Of a stretch of 64,000 nt of DNA, positions 20,968 through 32,190 are shown piece after piece. The stretch is from Enchytraeus crypticus (taxonomy: Eukaryota > Annelida > Clitellata > Enchytraeida > Enchytraeidae). A program made the translations under genes and the position numbers. Numbering within the stretch: the stretch's first letter is position 1; the number at the start of each line of letters is the position of its first letter. The stretch lies in contig CAJHZI010000311.1 of NCBI GenBank assembly GCA_905160935.1, positions 573,501-637,500 of the forward strand, read 5' to 3'. Under the pieces are notes generated by a model. That model did not search any database, was not told where the DNA came from, and saw nothing but the letters and a program-made list of their open reading frames with translations.

Positions 20968-22762
20968 TCTTTAGTTAAAGATTAATGACTCACAACCAGT
21001 ATCGTAGGAAGCCTGGTGTACTAGTTACAACCTGGAAGACGACGTTCTGTCTCTGATCGGACTGAGCGAATGTACAGGTCTTGAGATCTTTGTCAGTCTG
21101 GCTGTCGATGAATCCGAGATCCTCCGCTCTCACTAAGTCATAGGACCAGAAGTAGTGGACGTTGACGCACGTCATTATCACGGTGACCAGCATGATAGCA
21201 GCTTTAGATCTCGCTAGTCTACTCTTTGACGTTGATCTGAAAAAATGGGTTTAAAACTAAGTGATTATTTCAAAAGTGTATATTGCTACGTCATCCATAC
21301 CAACGTCACAAAGGGCATTCGGTTAGTGAGCGCCTAGACTCCAGAAATTGCTACAAAAATGTAAACGAATGATAAAGCCTCAAATAGGGGATTGACTTAT
21401 TATGTGATGTAGGTCAGAGAGAATTTGAGACAGTCTATTCGTATCCCGACCCTAATTAAACTGGGATTCAAGGGAAGATGATGATGATGATGATAATAAT
21501 GATGATCACGGCACTGAAAAGTTCCTTGTTTCTTAAAGCGTAAATGCTTAATAGATGGACTATAGAAAAGTGGAGAGAAGCTGCTCAAATAAAGTCAATT
21601 AACCATTATGTCGCTGTACTAATACTATACACTGGCTGGAACCAATGGCGACGTCGGTAAGATACTCGACCGCGGATCAGTATGTGCGGATTCAAATCCT
21701 GGGCTCGCCCGTCACTGACATCGCTTTCGAGTGAGGAAACTGGCGTTAACCTTAGCTTTAGCTTTACTTTAATATAAAACAAATTTATTTATGTCACGAA
21801 ACTCTACTAGTAACCAAGCAAATATGAAGTACCCTTTCGTTTGCTTGTTGCGTGCATAAGACTAGTAGAATCTTATAATAAGGACTCGCGATTTAAATAA
21901 CTTATTGCAACAGTTCAGGATCGAACAAATCATAGTAATGTAGAATATAAAATAATTCATACTAAATAAAGTAGCTTACAAAACTAATGTTAACGCCAGT
22001 TTTCTCACTCGAAAGCGATGTCAGTGACGGGCGAGCCCAGGATTTGAACCCCGCACATACTGATCCGTGGTCGAATACCTTGCTGACATAGCCACTGCTC
22101 CAGCCAGTGGCATATAGAAATCATGTAAAAGAACTGAGATCTGCACCGATCAGATAAATGGTCGAGTGGTTAACCCTCTTGTCTTCTACTGAGGAGCTCT
22201 TATCTTCGAAACCCAGCTGGACCGTCTCAGTAATTATCCTTTGTAGAACGATAAGTCGAACCATAAACAAAGTTCCATAGTCGGAATCTGTCAGAATAAT
22301 ATTTTGTGTGACCTACCTTGGTGGGTTTCTTGCATAGATCACGGCTTCAACCCCCATCGCCGCAATTAGCCACTTGGACATACAAAGTACCGTGTTATAG
22401 ACGAACGGGTAGGATTTACACATCGCATCTGCGCTCACCATCAACAAGCTGGTTACATCCAATCCCGTTACCACCTTCAACCACTCATTACCACAGTACA
22501 CGTACAGTACTGTCAAATCCAGAGGTGCAAGAAGAGCCAAGTACACACAGGTACTCAGTACCTGTTCACTCATTCTGTGCAGGATTATCATTGATAGGAG
22601 ATTTCCCAAAGTACCGAATGCAAGCAGAATCGGGTAGGTGTAGCGGATGACGTTGATGTGAGGCACGTCTCCATTGTCGTAGTAGTCAAACATGAGGTCG
22701 TAAAGGCCATCTGGAGGTGATGGGTGACTTCCGTTAGATGATGCCATTGAATCCACGTCCAT
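17398..22762 (-). CDS. Class A (rhodopsin-family) G-protein-coupled receptor, neuropeptide/FMRFamide-receptor-like, 4 exons
   Basis: Exons: 22762-22317, 21236-21032, 19232-18971, 17645-17398; 1161 nt, 386 residues, phases 2, 0, 1 all consistent. Seen: N-glycosylation site near Asn10, TM1 (about 41-62) with GN at 53-54, TM2 (70-90) with Asp82 in the 2.50 position, TM3 with Cys115, TM4 (161-178), Cys203 in loop 2 as disulfide partner, TM5 (219-249), TM6 (275-300) and TM7 (about 325-345) followed by the helix-8-like SRFRRELKLLL. Family knowledge: such receptors sense peptides and signal through heterotrimeric G proteins. Oddities: the DRY motif after TM3 is replaced by VEAV (138-141), and TM7 has KFGLY instead of NPxxY, so signalling could be altered. 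The resemblance to protostome FMRFamide receptors is by general layout only. TM7 is on an exon 1.3 kb away and would be missed if exon 3 were read through to its in-frame stop. Confidence 0.85.
17670..17990 (-). mobile_element. Rearranged copy of dispersed repeat E
   Basis: Contains GATATCTATCACTTTTAATA and TGATCAACTAAATG in a different order, and CCAGTCCCGTGAATGGCCG, interrupted by (TA)n and a family A tail. Confidence 0.5.
17831..17880 (+). mobile_element. SINE family A tail fragment
   Basis: Only ATCGCTTTCGAGTGAGG through CCAACTTTTT remains, immediately after a (TA)n tract. Confidence 0.7.
18662..18762 (+). repeat. 14-base tandem repeat
   Basis: AATTTCTTATAGTT repeated about six times in the GPCR intron 3. 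Confidence 0.9.
18851..18966 (+). mobile_element. SINE family B tail with (ATT)n at a GPCR splice donor
   Basis: ACGTCCCTGACATCATCCC, GGATGAGGAAACGACGTTAA, then (ATT)n. The tail stops about four bases from the GPCR exon 3 donor (18970). Confidence 0.75.
19460..19592 (+). repeat. (CT)n followed by (TA)n
   Basis: Compound microsatellite in GPCR intron 2. Other long (TA)n tracts: 17800-17831, 20888-20968, 22938-23003, 23740-23855, 31878-31932, 32136-32200, 54813-54872, 55737-55845. Confidence 0.95.
19595..20004 (-). mobile_element. Probable 3' untranslated region of the LINE fragment
   Basis: Downstream of the stop, two copies of a roughly 100-base segment (about 19655-19755 and 19857-19955) share TAGCAAAAGAAATC and CAATAGAAAAGTAA. 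The segment ends in a long (TA)n tract near 19545-19590. Assigning it to the LINE is inference from position only. Confidence 0.5.
20005..20844 (-). pseudogene. LINE reverse transcriptase C-terminal fragment in GPCR intron 2
   Basis: About 280 residues read without a stop to MNGW. The frame starts SNIFVSACNLKELYDSGNY, which is what follows the catalytic FADD of a non-LTR reverse transcriptase. Then come ISQWCKCNKLTINSSKS, STKFLGMLIDDKLTFREHI and ALYGIEIYG, the usual thumb/connection motifs of jockey/CR1-type elements. The catalytic core is missing; the fragment is cut off at a (GA)n tract at 20839. It lies between GPCR exons 2 and 3 in sense orientation, so it is spliced out. The long uninterrupted frame suggests a fairly young insertion. 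Confidence 0.85.
20836..20968 (+). repeat. (GA)n followed by (TA)n
   Basis: Compound microsatellite truncating the LINE fragment on its 5' side, in GPCR intron 2. Confidence 0.95.
21365..21495 (-). mobile_element. SINE family C copy
   Basis: Uninterrupted copy that serves as reference for the interrupted one at 47222: GAATAGACTGTCTCAAATTC is continuous here in the minus-strand reading. Confidence 0.7.
21633..21772 (+). mobile_element. SINE family A, near-full copy
   Basis: Head TGGCGACGTCGGTAAGA resembles a Pol III A box and GGATTCAAATCC a B box (other copies have GGTTCAAATCC), 35-40 bases apart, followed by GGGCTCGCCC. This is a tRNA-like head. The tail has CACTGACATCGCTTTCGAGTG, GAGGAAAC and GGCGTTAACCTTAGCTTTA. 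Intergenic to GPCR exons 1 and 2, i.e. in intron 1. Confidence 0.85.
21971..22111 (-). mobile_element. SINE family A, near-full copy
   Basis: Reverse-strand copy of the element at 21633, with B box GGGTTCAAATCC and the TGACATCGCTTTCGAG tail. It lies in GPCR intron 1, facing the other copy about 200 bases away. Confidence 0.85.
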
Positions 22763-22940
22763 TGTAAAGATAGGTAGATAGGTGAGCAGGAATGTTCTTG
22801 AGACGCTGTAGTCAGCCTTCTATCTGATTCGATAATGTATTCACTAGAATTTTGGTTTCTAATGTTATGATTTTTCTGAAAGATAATATGAAAATATAGT
22901 TGTAACTGTGTAACTTTGTAAACATTTATTTACTAGGATA

Positions 22941-23004
<64 letters not shown>

Positions 23005-23068
23005 TGTATATATATAACATGCATGTATACATATATATATACATATAGGCCTGTATACATACAGTATA

Positions 23069-23738
23069 CAGACTGGGGCGTAAAAAAATAGTCCCCTAGC
23101 GAAATCTCAATAATTTAAAAAAAATCAAAATATCTTTAAGAAATTTACAGGGTTTCTAGAGGAGGAATTTTTGCGTATATTCTGCAAATTTGGTTAAAAT
23201 ATTTTCAGTAATTACGAAATTACAGCATTTCTACGAGAAAAGTGCCAAAATCAATTTTAACAAGGCTTTTTGAAATGACAGTCGTTCCTTTTAAAGAAAA
23301 TAACGACCATGAAAAGGGCCGTTTACTTAAGTGGAGGAGCATAAGCCTGCACTACCTTGTTAGCTACTCCAATAAAAGATGCTAAAAATTATTTCTTCTG
23401 TTAAAATTAATCTTAGATTTTGAAATAACATTCTGGTACTTTTGTTTAAATAAGCCTTGATAAAATTGATTTTAACATGTTTTCCGACGAAATGCTGTAT
23501 TTTTGTTACTTATGAATATATTTTCACCAACTTTGCAGGATATATGCAGAAATTCCTCTTCTAGAAGCTCCGAAAATTTTATAAAACTATTTTGAGTTGT
23601 GTCCAAGTTATTAAGACTTTTGCTTAAAAAATCATGTTAAAATTGATTTTTGCACTTTTTTCGTAGAAACGCTGTAATTTCTTTACTGCTCAATAGATTT
23701 TCATAAAATTTGCAGGTGATATGCAGAATTTCCTCCTG

Positions 23739-23745
<7 letters not shown>
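23069..23745. mobile_element. Foldback/MITE-like element with inverted and direct internal repeats
   Basis: A segment at about 23155-23285 recurs in inverted orientation at about 23620-23742 and again, in that same inverted orientation, at about 23455-23575. Shared parts include TTAAAATTGATTTT and GCTGTAATTTC, and TTTGCAG..ATATGCAGAA on the far side. The left end begins CAGACTGGGGCGTAAAAAAA, resembling a Tc1/mariner terminus and preceded by TA. The right end is lost in a (TA)n tract. No protein-coding frame was seen. Confidence 0.65.
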
Positions 23746-23791
<46 letters not shown>

Positions 23792-23807
23792 CTGCATCTA
23801 CATACAG

Positions 23808-23855
<48 letters not shown>

Positions 23856-24804
23856 ACATGTATATGCATACATATCTTACACTCTATATATCTTACGCTT
23901 TATCTTACTCATGTATCTTACTTATTTCTTTATTCTATGCGTTATCTTACTGTATAGTTAGAGAGAACGTGTTCTAACAGCACGAGACTAAAATGCAATA
24001 CTCTCTCATGATGACACTCTCGCATGCACTATAAACAATACCCAGATCACTCCTAACCAATCCCAGTCCCGAGTGCTTCCATTAGCGACATCTTACAACA
24101 GAATGAGAAAGTGGCTAAACCATTCTTTAAAAAATAGAGGGGTTTGTGCGGCAATCGCAGTGGTCAAACTGGGAATTTAGGGCTAGGGGAACGGTCAGAG
24201 TTTTTCTGACCCCTGTAGTGTATTTACAGATCGTCTAGTATCTAATAAGGGCCCGTAGCAGGAAAAGCAGCCTTGAAAATGAGAGCTAGGAGAACGAAGA
24301 ACCCCACACTTTAACCACTGGATATTCCTGGATATGCTAGGCTCTATTACAGAATTGTGGGTTGGTTGCAATTAAATTTAGAAATATTGTACCGCGCAAA
24401 TAGCCTTGTTATGCCCGGGTTGCTGATGAATAGACCAATTGTGGATTGCATGTGTCTTAAAAGGCGACAAACAATAAGATCCATACCAAATTCAGAATGG
24501 GCGTTCGGTTGGAGAACGTCTATACAATATTTTATCCTCTGTAATGTACTTAAACTGGGATTCCCGGGAAAAATAGGAAAATTATACAATTCTGCGTTAC
24601 AACTTGAAAGTGATTGTCAGGATATTCAAATGATCTGAGTGTAAAATCTCCTATAATCACTGAACCGGTAACATTTCATGAGTTGAATTAAACAGCATAG
24701 AACGGTTTAAACATATCGTAATTTAAGTTAAAGGCACTGTAGAGGGTGGAATTTAGCAATGTGCATTCGCAATCTGTTTGTAGTTAGTTTTTACGCTATT
24801 TTTG

Positions 24805-25140
24805 TTAGACAATATAGGGGCCTCATTCTCATCGCCCTATCAGGACAATATAGGGGCCTCATTCTTATCACTCTATCAAGATATTATAGGGGCCTCGTTC
24901 CCATAACCTTATCAACACAATATATGGGCCTCTTTCCCATCACTCTATCAAGATATTATCGGGGCCTCTTTCCTATCACCCTAGCATGAGAATATAGGGG
25001 CCTAGTTCCAATCAAATCATGGGCTCGCCCGTCACTGACATCGCTTTCGAGTGTGGAAAATGACATTAACCTTAACTTTACCAGCTTTTATATCACTCTA
25101 TCAGGACAATCTAGGGGCCTCGTTCCCATTACCCTATCAG
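24805..25140 (+). repeat. 36-base minisatellite
   Basis: Units contain ATATAGGGGCCTC and ATCACCCTATCAGGACA variants, about seven copies with a SINE tail inserted at 25011-25090. The period is a multiple of three, so it yields an artificial repeated peptide frame. Confidence 0.92.
25011..25090 (+). mobile_element. SINE family A tail inside a minisatellite
   Basis: Tail from GGGCTCGCCC to CCAGCTTTTA, flanked on both sides by 36-base minisatellite units, so it inserted into or was captured by the array. Confidence 0.75.
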
Positions 25141-25374
25141 GAGGAGTCATAGATGAGAATTCTCAGAGCCTGTCCTTCAACAGGATATACATCAAGCTGA
25201 TAGTGATGCGGAGGTTTTTCCATCCAGCACTCTAGACATCTGGTGCTTTTATAACTGACGTCCATTGCCATCTAATCGAGTCCTATGGCTGTTCATAAAA
25301 TGCATGTAGAGGTAATTTCTCTACTGATTAGTAGAAAAATTCTTGACGTGATGTTGATATTGATGTGTAGACAA

Positions 25375-25690
25375 ATTCTTTATGCAGTTAATATAACATC
25401 AACTAGAGCTTTCTGTATGCAGTTAATAACACATCACTTAGAGCTTTCTGTATGTAGTTAATAACACATCCCTTAGAGACTTCTGTATGTAGTTAATAAC
25501 ACATCACTTAGAGCTTTCAGTATATTGTTAATAACACATCACTTAGAGCTTTCAGTATGTAGTTAATATATCATCACTTAGAGCTTTCTGTATGTAGTTA
25601 ATATATCATCACTTAGAGAGCTTTCTGTATGTAGTTACTAAACACATCACTTAGAGCTTTCTGTACATAGTTATTATAACATAAAATAGA
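25375..25690 (+). repeat. 35-base minisatellite
   Basis: Units read AGTTAATAACACATCACTTA then GAGCTTTCTGTATGT, about nine copies. Confidence 0.93.
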
Positions 25691-26164
25691 GCTTTCTTGA
25701 GAGTTGTGAAGTAGCCTAAGCTCTGTGAGGTGTGAACATTAGCCCCAAGTGACCGTGGTTGTTATATTGATCTGACTGAGTCGATTCATATTGAATCTCT
25801 AGCGAATTGTCAAGTAGCAATGCTACAGCAACACCGTTACCTACCTGTTCAAGGTTCCCGTAAACTCACAATAAAAATGAAAAACAGGCCAATCGGACGC
25901 AAGCTGCCTGTGGTTTTAGGAAGCGACGACATAAGGCAATGAGTCATATTACTTCTCAATAATGACCACCTTAAAAAAAGACTACAGCTTAAACTTTCAA
26001 CATGGTGTCATAGATGGACGAGCCTTGGATATGAACTCTGCACCTACGGATCCAGTCTGTTGCAAGTCAAACTGTATCAGAGCATTAAATCAAATTGCGT
26101 CGGCTATTTCGTCCGATTCTACTATTTACATTATGCCAAACTGAAAAATCGAACTTGTAATAAC

Positions 26165-26312
26165 AACAAGAATTAATAATAACAACAATTAGAGTGCTAC
26201 AGTCATCAATGACAAAATCGATCATTATTGAGACAAAATCAAGCCGGCGAGCAAAAAGTAGGTCCAAAAACGGTGCAAATTCCAAAATCCAGAAAATCAG
26301 TCCAAAGTAGAC
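26165..26312 (-). mobile_element. SINE family D copy
   Basis: Reverse copy with all four blocks and a TTATTATT-type tail. Confidence 0.75.
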
Positions 26313-26363
26313 TGACAATAGCACTTCAGTCATTTGCAAATCCGCGCCCACTGTGTTGACACA

Positions 26364-26364
26364 T

Positions 26365-26434
<70 letters not shown>
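26364..26434 (+). repeat. (GA)n microsatellite
   Basis: About 70 bases of GA repeat with one AAAG interruption. Similar shorter CT/GA tracts: 6835-6848, 8823-8865, 14335-14392, 57340-57390, 60181-60273. Confidence 0.97.
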
Positions 26435-26435
<1 letters not shown>

Positions 26436-27387
26436 GGAGATACACTGAATAAGTAATAAACCTCGTGACACATATCATCATCATCATCTAATGCAGGCCA
26501 GACACTGCGACTACCTCTAATGGACAGCGACACGGTTTAAGATATCTGTAGGGTCAGTACAGACGACTCTAGGAATAGAGTCGTCAATCCACTGCTATGG
26601 TATATTACTCTCATTCTTCTCTTCAGTGCACTGCCAAGTGGTAGGTTCAAGGTACATATTCATACTCAAAGTCTGCTTTCTCTCTCCATAAGAACACTTC
26701 TAAGATCAACAAGTTAATCCATTCACAAAGTCGATGCATAATCCATACCTCATGTAGCCCATAGCTTGGGAAAAGTATGGCTTCTGAGGTGGTTTTCCGT
26801 TGCCTTTCTCAGTTAGATGGATTAATTACCAATTAATCCTGGGGGGAAAATATTTCATGGTGAGGTGGGTCCCCTCTTGCCATCCTCAGCTCCTGCCTTA
26901 GACTACCCACATCCGAGCACAACACAGGGAGAATAGCAAGAAATAAAGCCACTAAAAAGATCTACATTTAACTGTACTGACTATACAACACACTGTACCT
27001 CGTTAATTAGAATAGCAAAAGAACATAGTTTACAATAATCATTAGATTTAGGCGCATCATAGTAACATAGGTACAGCTAAGTGTAAGTTCAATTTTGTTC
27101 AACATAATCACTTAACTAAAGAGTTACTTTTATGCTGTATAAAATCTAAATCACAACATTCTTAGTGTCATAAAATTCAGTAGAATTTGACTTCAGTAGA
27201 ATGAGGTTTCCCATGGGGTCAGTCTCCAACAGTCTACATGTGATACTGAAACAGACGCTAAAGGCTTAGGTACACAGCTACAGCATAAGAACTCTAACAG
27301 TTATATATTAGATATAGATCTTTCCTGCCATCTCCTCAAGTGAGGAATCGGGCGCCAAATCCAGCTGGTATCGTATAAATTAAATAA

Positions 27388-27470
27388 ACATCAATCACTC
27401 AATCAATCAATAGGAATTTAACGTCCGGTTCCTCGCCATAAGGCAATATCAGGGACGTCGAACATGATTA
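27388..27470 (-). mobile_element. Family F SINE tail
   Basis: (CAAT)n, ATTTAACGTCCGGTTCCTCG, CAATATCAGGGACGTC. Confidence 0.7.
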
Positions 27471-28278
27471 AACAACAAACAAACAAATATACAAGTATCA
27501 ACATTGCTTATTTATGCAGGCAGAAGTAATATCTCTATCAAATAGCTACACCGTTAGCAGTAGAAGAATGTTAACAGACGATTCAAGGTCAATATCTGCA
27601 TCAGGTCAAACACTGGCATCAAGCCAGGCAGTTCAAGAAGACATCGGCTATTGGGCAACAAAATGAGAACTCCATTCAATTTCATAAAACAGCTAAAACA
27701 GTCAATAAAGTGTATTAAAGTAACTAGTACAGTAAATATTTCAACAAAATGGATCAATAGCTGTTCAACTTCAAGAATTATAGAAGTCTAGATTGTCATA
27801 TTGATTGTGGTCTTTGACAAACCAATAGGTTACGAATTTTTACTGCCGAAATTGAGGGTCTGCAGAGTTATACAGAGAGTGTAGTTTCAGAGCGATGCCA
27901 CTTAACAATATTGATTGATTACCGATCCTACATTAAAATCGGATAGAAGGTCAGTCAGCGTCATTGATTGATTGATTGAACTGACTGACTACCAGCCCTA
28001 CATTACAATCGGCTAGAATGTCAGCGTCATTCAGATGAACAGGTCAAAAACTGGGACGAGGACTCCATCCTCTCACGATATCAGCATTACTTCAGAAGAC
28101 TTTTAACAATAAGGGTTCAATAAAATAACAAATTTTAACAATACTACCGTTCATCAATTACAAAATCAGCATATGTCATCAATTTCTACGCGATCTAAAT
28201 TCATAAAATACACGTATTAAAACAAAACTTTAGCTTTCTCTTAAAATTCACGATTGTTTCTCGAACATCATCGACAAT

Positions 28279-31200
28279 TTAAGAGATGTCCAAGAGATCC
28301 GACTTGTTGGTCCACTGAGCTGGACTGGCACCGGGTTTGGCCATGCTTTTAGATAGAGTCTTCATGTTCTCAGCCAGCCTGCTAAACTCCTCCCACTTTT
28401 GGCTCTGGATGTTGGACTGAAGGTCCCTCAAATGTTCCAGTTCTTTGACACGGGTCTCCAGGAAGTGGATCTTGTTCCTGAGTCCTGTCAGCATCGTCTG
28501 CTTCTCGTCCAACTAAAAACGTATTTGTTGTATTAAAATACATTAAAATACAATTATTCAATGTATTTGTGGCACCGTAGAAATGCATTTAAATGCATTG
28601 ACTTATTAACGAAAATGTTTGCAATATTAAAAAAATTTCACTGCTATACACCAAGTTTAAACTGCCAGTTCTTTAAAATCAAATCAACAAATGCTATCAA
28701 ATCACTAAAGATAACAACCGTCAATCATTCATAAACTAAAAGCCATTTAATATAAGTTAGTTTTCGAAGGAAGGAGGAATAGGCGGGGGTTAAACAGGCA
28801 GGTCGCCTTTCACCATTTCTGTTTTTTTTAATTTTCTATTCCGTATAGTTACACACATGACATACGGCATGTGTTTACATAGTTTCCTTTCTTACAGTTG
28901 CTGTTATTGTAGTTTTCGTTTTTCCTCCTTCCTCTCCATGGTTATTAGTGATCGTTGCTTTTTGTTGGCGCTCCAATAACAGTCGACGTAGATTTAAGAA
29001 TAACCTCCAACACCCTGAGGAATATTTACATTCAAAGCTGTCGACACGCGGTCCACCAAAGTGGTCGCCCACAATTTACTAACCGCGTGCAACGTGGCTT
29101 TACTTTACTCAATTAACGCGCAAGTTAACTGAGTGCGCTAAATTCCCTCCAAAGCTCAATGACTGTTCAACAAAGGCTCTTCCACGACACGATGCAGACC
29201 TGTTTCTGCAGTTGATCGATGTGTTGAACGAGGTTGTCCTTGTCCTGCCTCAGCTTATCAGCGTCAGAGTCAGAGTTACTGAGAAGCGCCGTGAGCTCCG
29301 CTATCTTGCTCCGCAGAGTCGACTCGCTCAACTGATGTGCCTTCATCTCATCCTCCAGTCGTGCCAACTACACAACATAATTATTAGATTAAAGCATAAT
29401 TATAAGATTAAAGCATAATTATAAGATTAAAGCATAATTATAAGATTAAAGCATAATTATAAGATTAAAGCATAATTATAAGATTAAAGCATAATTATAA
29501 GATTAAAGCATAATTATAAGATTAAAGCATAATTATTAGATTAAAGCATAATTATAAGATTAAAGCATAATTATAAGATTAAAGCATAATTATAAGATTA
29601 AAGCATAATTATTAGATTAAAGCATAATTATAAGATTAAAGCATAATTATGTCGACAACAACAACAACATGTCAAGCCGCGCCAACTACACAGAAAGCAT
29701 AATTATCAAACAGATTCATTGTATTAAAATACATTAAAATACAATTAATCAATGTATTTGTGACTACGCAGAAATGCATTCTAATACATTGATTTTTAAC
29801 GAAAATATTTGCAATATTAGAAAATATTTCACTGCGTCTGCTATAGATTAAATTTATAAGATTAAAACATATATATTATAAGATTAAACTATAATTATAA
29901 TATTAAAGCATAATTATTATAAGCATGATTATGTCAACTACAACAATATATCAAGCCGTGCCAACTACGAAGCACATAAACCATCACTTTAGCAACATTT
30001 GACACCAATCAACATAAACAGGGGTAACTAGGTATACATGTAGTCGCTCAAGACAAATATCTATGGCTCTCCCGTCGCCGATGTCTCTTGTGATTGATGA
30101 AAATGACATCAACATTGAATTTACAGCTTTACATTAAGAAACGTAAAGTCCACAATAAGCTTATAGGCAAAGAGGACGCAATACGTTATCAGTGTTAAAT
30201 CAAAATTTAAAAAGCCAGTAAAATGAAAACCCAATAAATTGATAGGAGAGCGGAGATGGGCGAAAGGAGATAAAGTTTTAGCAGAGAAGGCTAATGACCA
30301 GGATTATAAAATGCTTATGTAAAATAATTAATTGTATATCACACACATCTGCTCATTCGCACTCTATACGACTCATACGATTAATAAAGCAAAGAATATA
30401 TAACGCATAACGAAAAGAAAAGTCAAAGTTATCTCAAATATAGGCGAGCAGCCTGGCTGACATTAAGAATGACGTTTATGACAACATCGAGCACGATTAC
30501 CCGATCGACGTAGTGCCTAACTTTCTCCTGTTCGCGCATCAGCTGATCTCTAGATTTCTCCAGTTCTCTCTTCACCTGAGGCTCCACACCACTGTGTACG
30601 GAGGTGGAGGAATGAGGTCTCTCCAGCAGCTCTCCCTCGTCTCTCGCAGATCCCGTCAGACCGTTTCTCGCGCTCTTCTAGATAAAAGTAAAAGTAAACA
30701 CTCATTATAGTGAAATGATCAACTATGTTGATATCTATCACTTTTTAATACCACATGTTTAGACTGTTAGGCAATTTAATCCATTTTCCATATAGCCAGT
30801 CCAGTGAATGTCCGACATTTTACTCTCAGATTAGCGCAGCTGAGATTCGAACCCACGAGGGTTCCATTCATCACAGGATCTGTCATTTAAAACTTCATGA
30901 CGTTACCCCTACGATATTAAGACAAACATAGCCACGCATGCTTTGCGTAGGCTATTCATTGTCTATGAGCAGGTCTTTATGCAGTTATAGACTTACATTA
31001 TATATTACTTATTTATTATAGTATTTATAATTTATTTATTATATATTATTATATATATATTTATTTATATTTATTATACATTATTTATTTATACATTATT
31101 TCATTATTTATTTATATATTATAGACTTACATTATATTGATAACAATTTCCATCTGGTGTTCAAGAGTTGCGAACATCATGTAAATGATATTACAGAACT

Positions 31201-31875
31201 ACTGCTATCCGTGACAACATTAAGCACTCCGCAGCTAAAGCCCAACTTTGCTTTATAAACACTGAAGACAGCAAGATCTAAATCTTATAAACGGCATGTA
31301 GGTAAAACAATTATAAGAAATTGTAACAATTGATGTTTTTCATTGAGCATTAATCCAAAAACTTACCAAATAAGTTATTTGTTCTTGCATCCAAGAAATA
31401 TGCTAGTGCCTAGAGAATGTGTTACTAATATTTCTCAGTTAGAAATGGATAATACAAGAAAGTCTCAATGAACGCTCCGCAAGCACGATAAGCAAACCTT
31501 TTCGAGTTGTGATCTTAATTCGATCAGCTGCAGAGTTAATGAAGCGTTTTCTTTGGCCAGATTTGCGGAGTCATCGGTGGATTTGTTTCTCGTATATCGA
31601 TCGTGCGAAGAATGCGACTCGATTTCTTTCAATTTCTGTTTCAGCAAACGAATCTCTTCCTGATAAATATAATAGAAATCAGAGTTTAATGATTTAATTA
31701 ATTCTACAAGTAGGTTTTATTAATATATTCTATTATTAAAAAGTTTAATTTATAATTATCAATAAAATTAATATAGAATTATTACAATGTCCTTTTTACG
31801 AGATAATTATTCTTTTATAAATTACTAGTCCATCATCATCTTCTTCCCTTGAATCCAAGTTTAACTAGGGTCGGG

Positions 31876-31934
<59 letters not shown>

Positions 31935-32135
31935 ATCTATTACTAGTACAATACATCAAAAAGCTGATCAGTTTATAATCTGGCACCCAATCGTCGGTAG
32001 AGTCTAATTCTAAGTTTCTAAGACTATGTTTCTTCTAACTTTTGGCTCATCAAGGCTAAGTAAAATTCTCCAAGCTTCCCGTAGGTTTTCACCAACAACA
32101 GCAACATTACCTTACATTCATATAGCATTCATATA

Positions 32136-32190
<55 letters not shown>

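Larger units (their letters stand above)
22763..28278. other. Gene-free region of repeats
   Basis: Holds (TA)n tracts, the foldback element (23069-23745), a CCGGGCACAAC repeat (24385-24565), two minisatellites, a SINE D copy, a GA tract, a LINE terminal motif near 26605-26665 and a longer repeat at 26720-26940 that recurs in part at 43420-43510. The 5' end of the GPCR transcript and the 3' end of the coiled-coil transcript must lie at the edges. Confidence 0.6.

Noticed and set aside
21633..22111. tRNA genes
   Set aside because: The A and B box-like sequences belong to dispersed SINE heads with SINE tails; no intact cloverleaf was seen.
24759..24989. Repeated-peptide open frame (YRGLIPITLS-like)
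   Set aside because: A 36-base minisatellite period keeps the frame open by arithmetic; no splice or start context.
26085..26471. 128-residue minus-strand open frame with a Ser/Leu run
   Set aside because: Composed of a GA microsatellite joined to a family D SINE.
29380..29650. CRISPR-like array of 19-base repeats
   Set aside because: Units are head to tail without unique spacers, and the genome is eukaryotic; it is a minisatellite.
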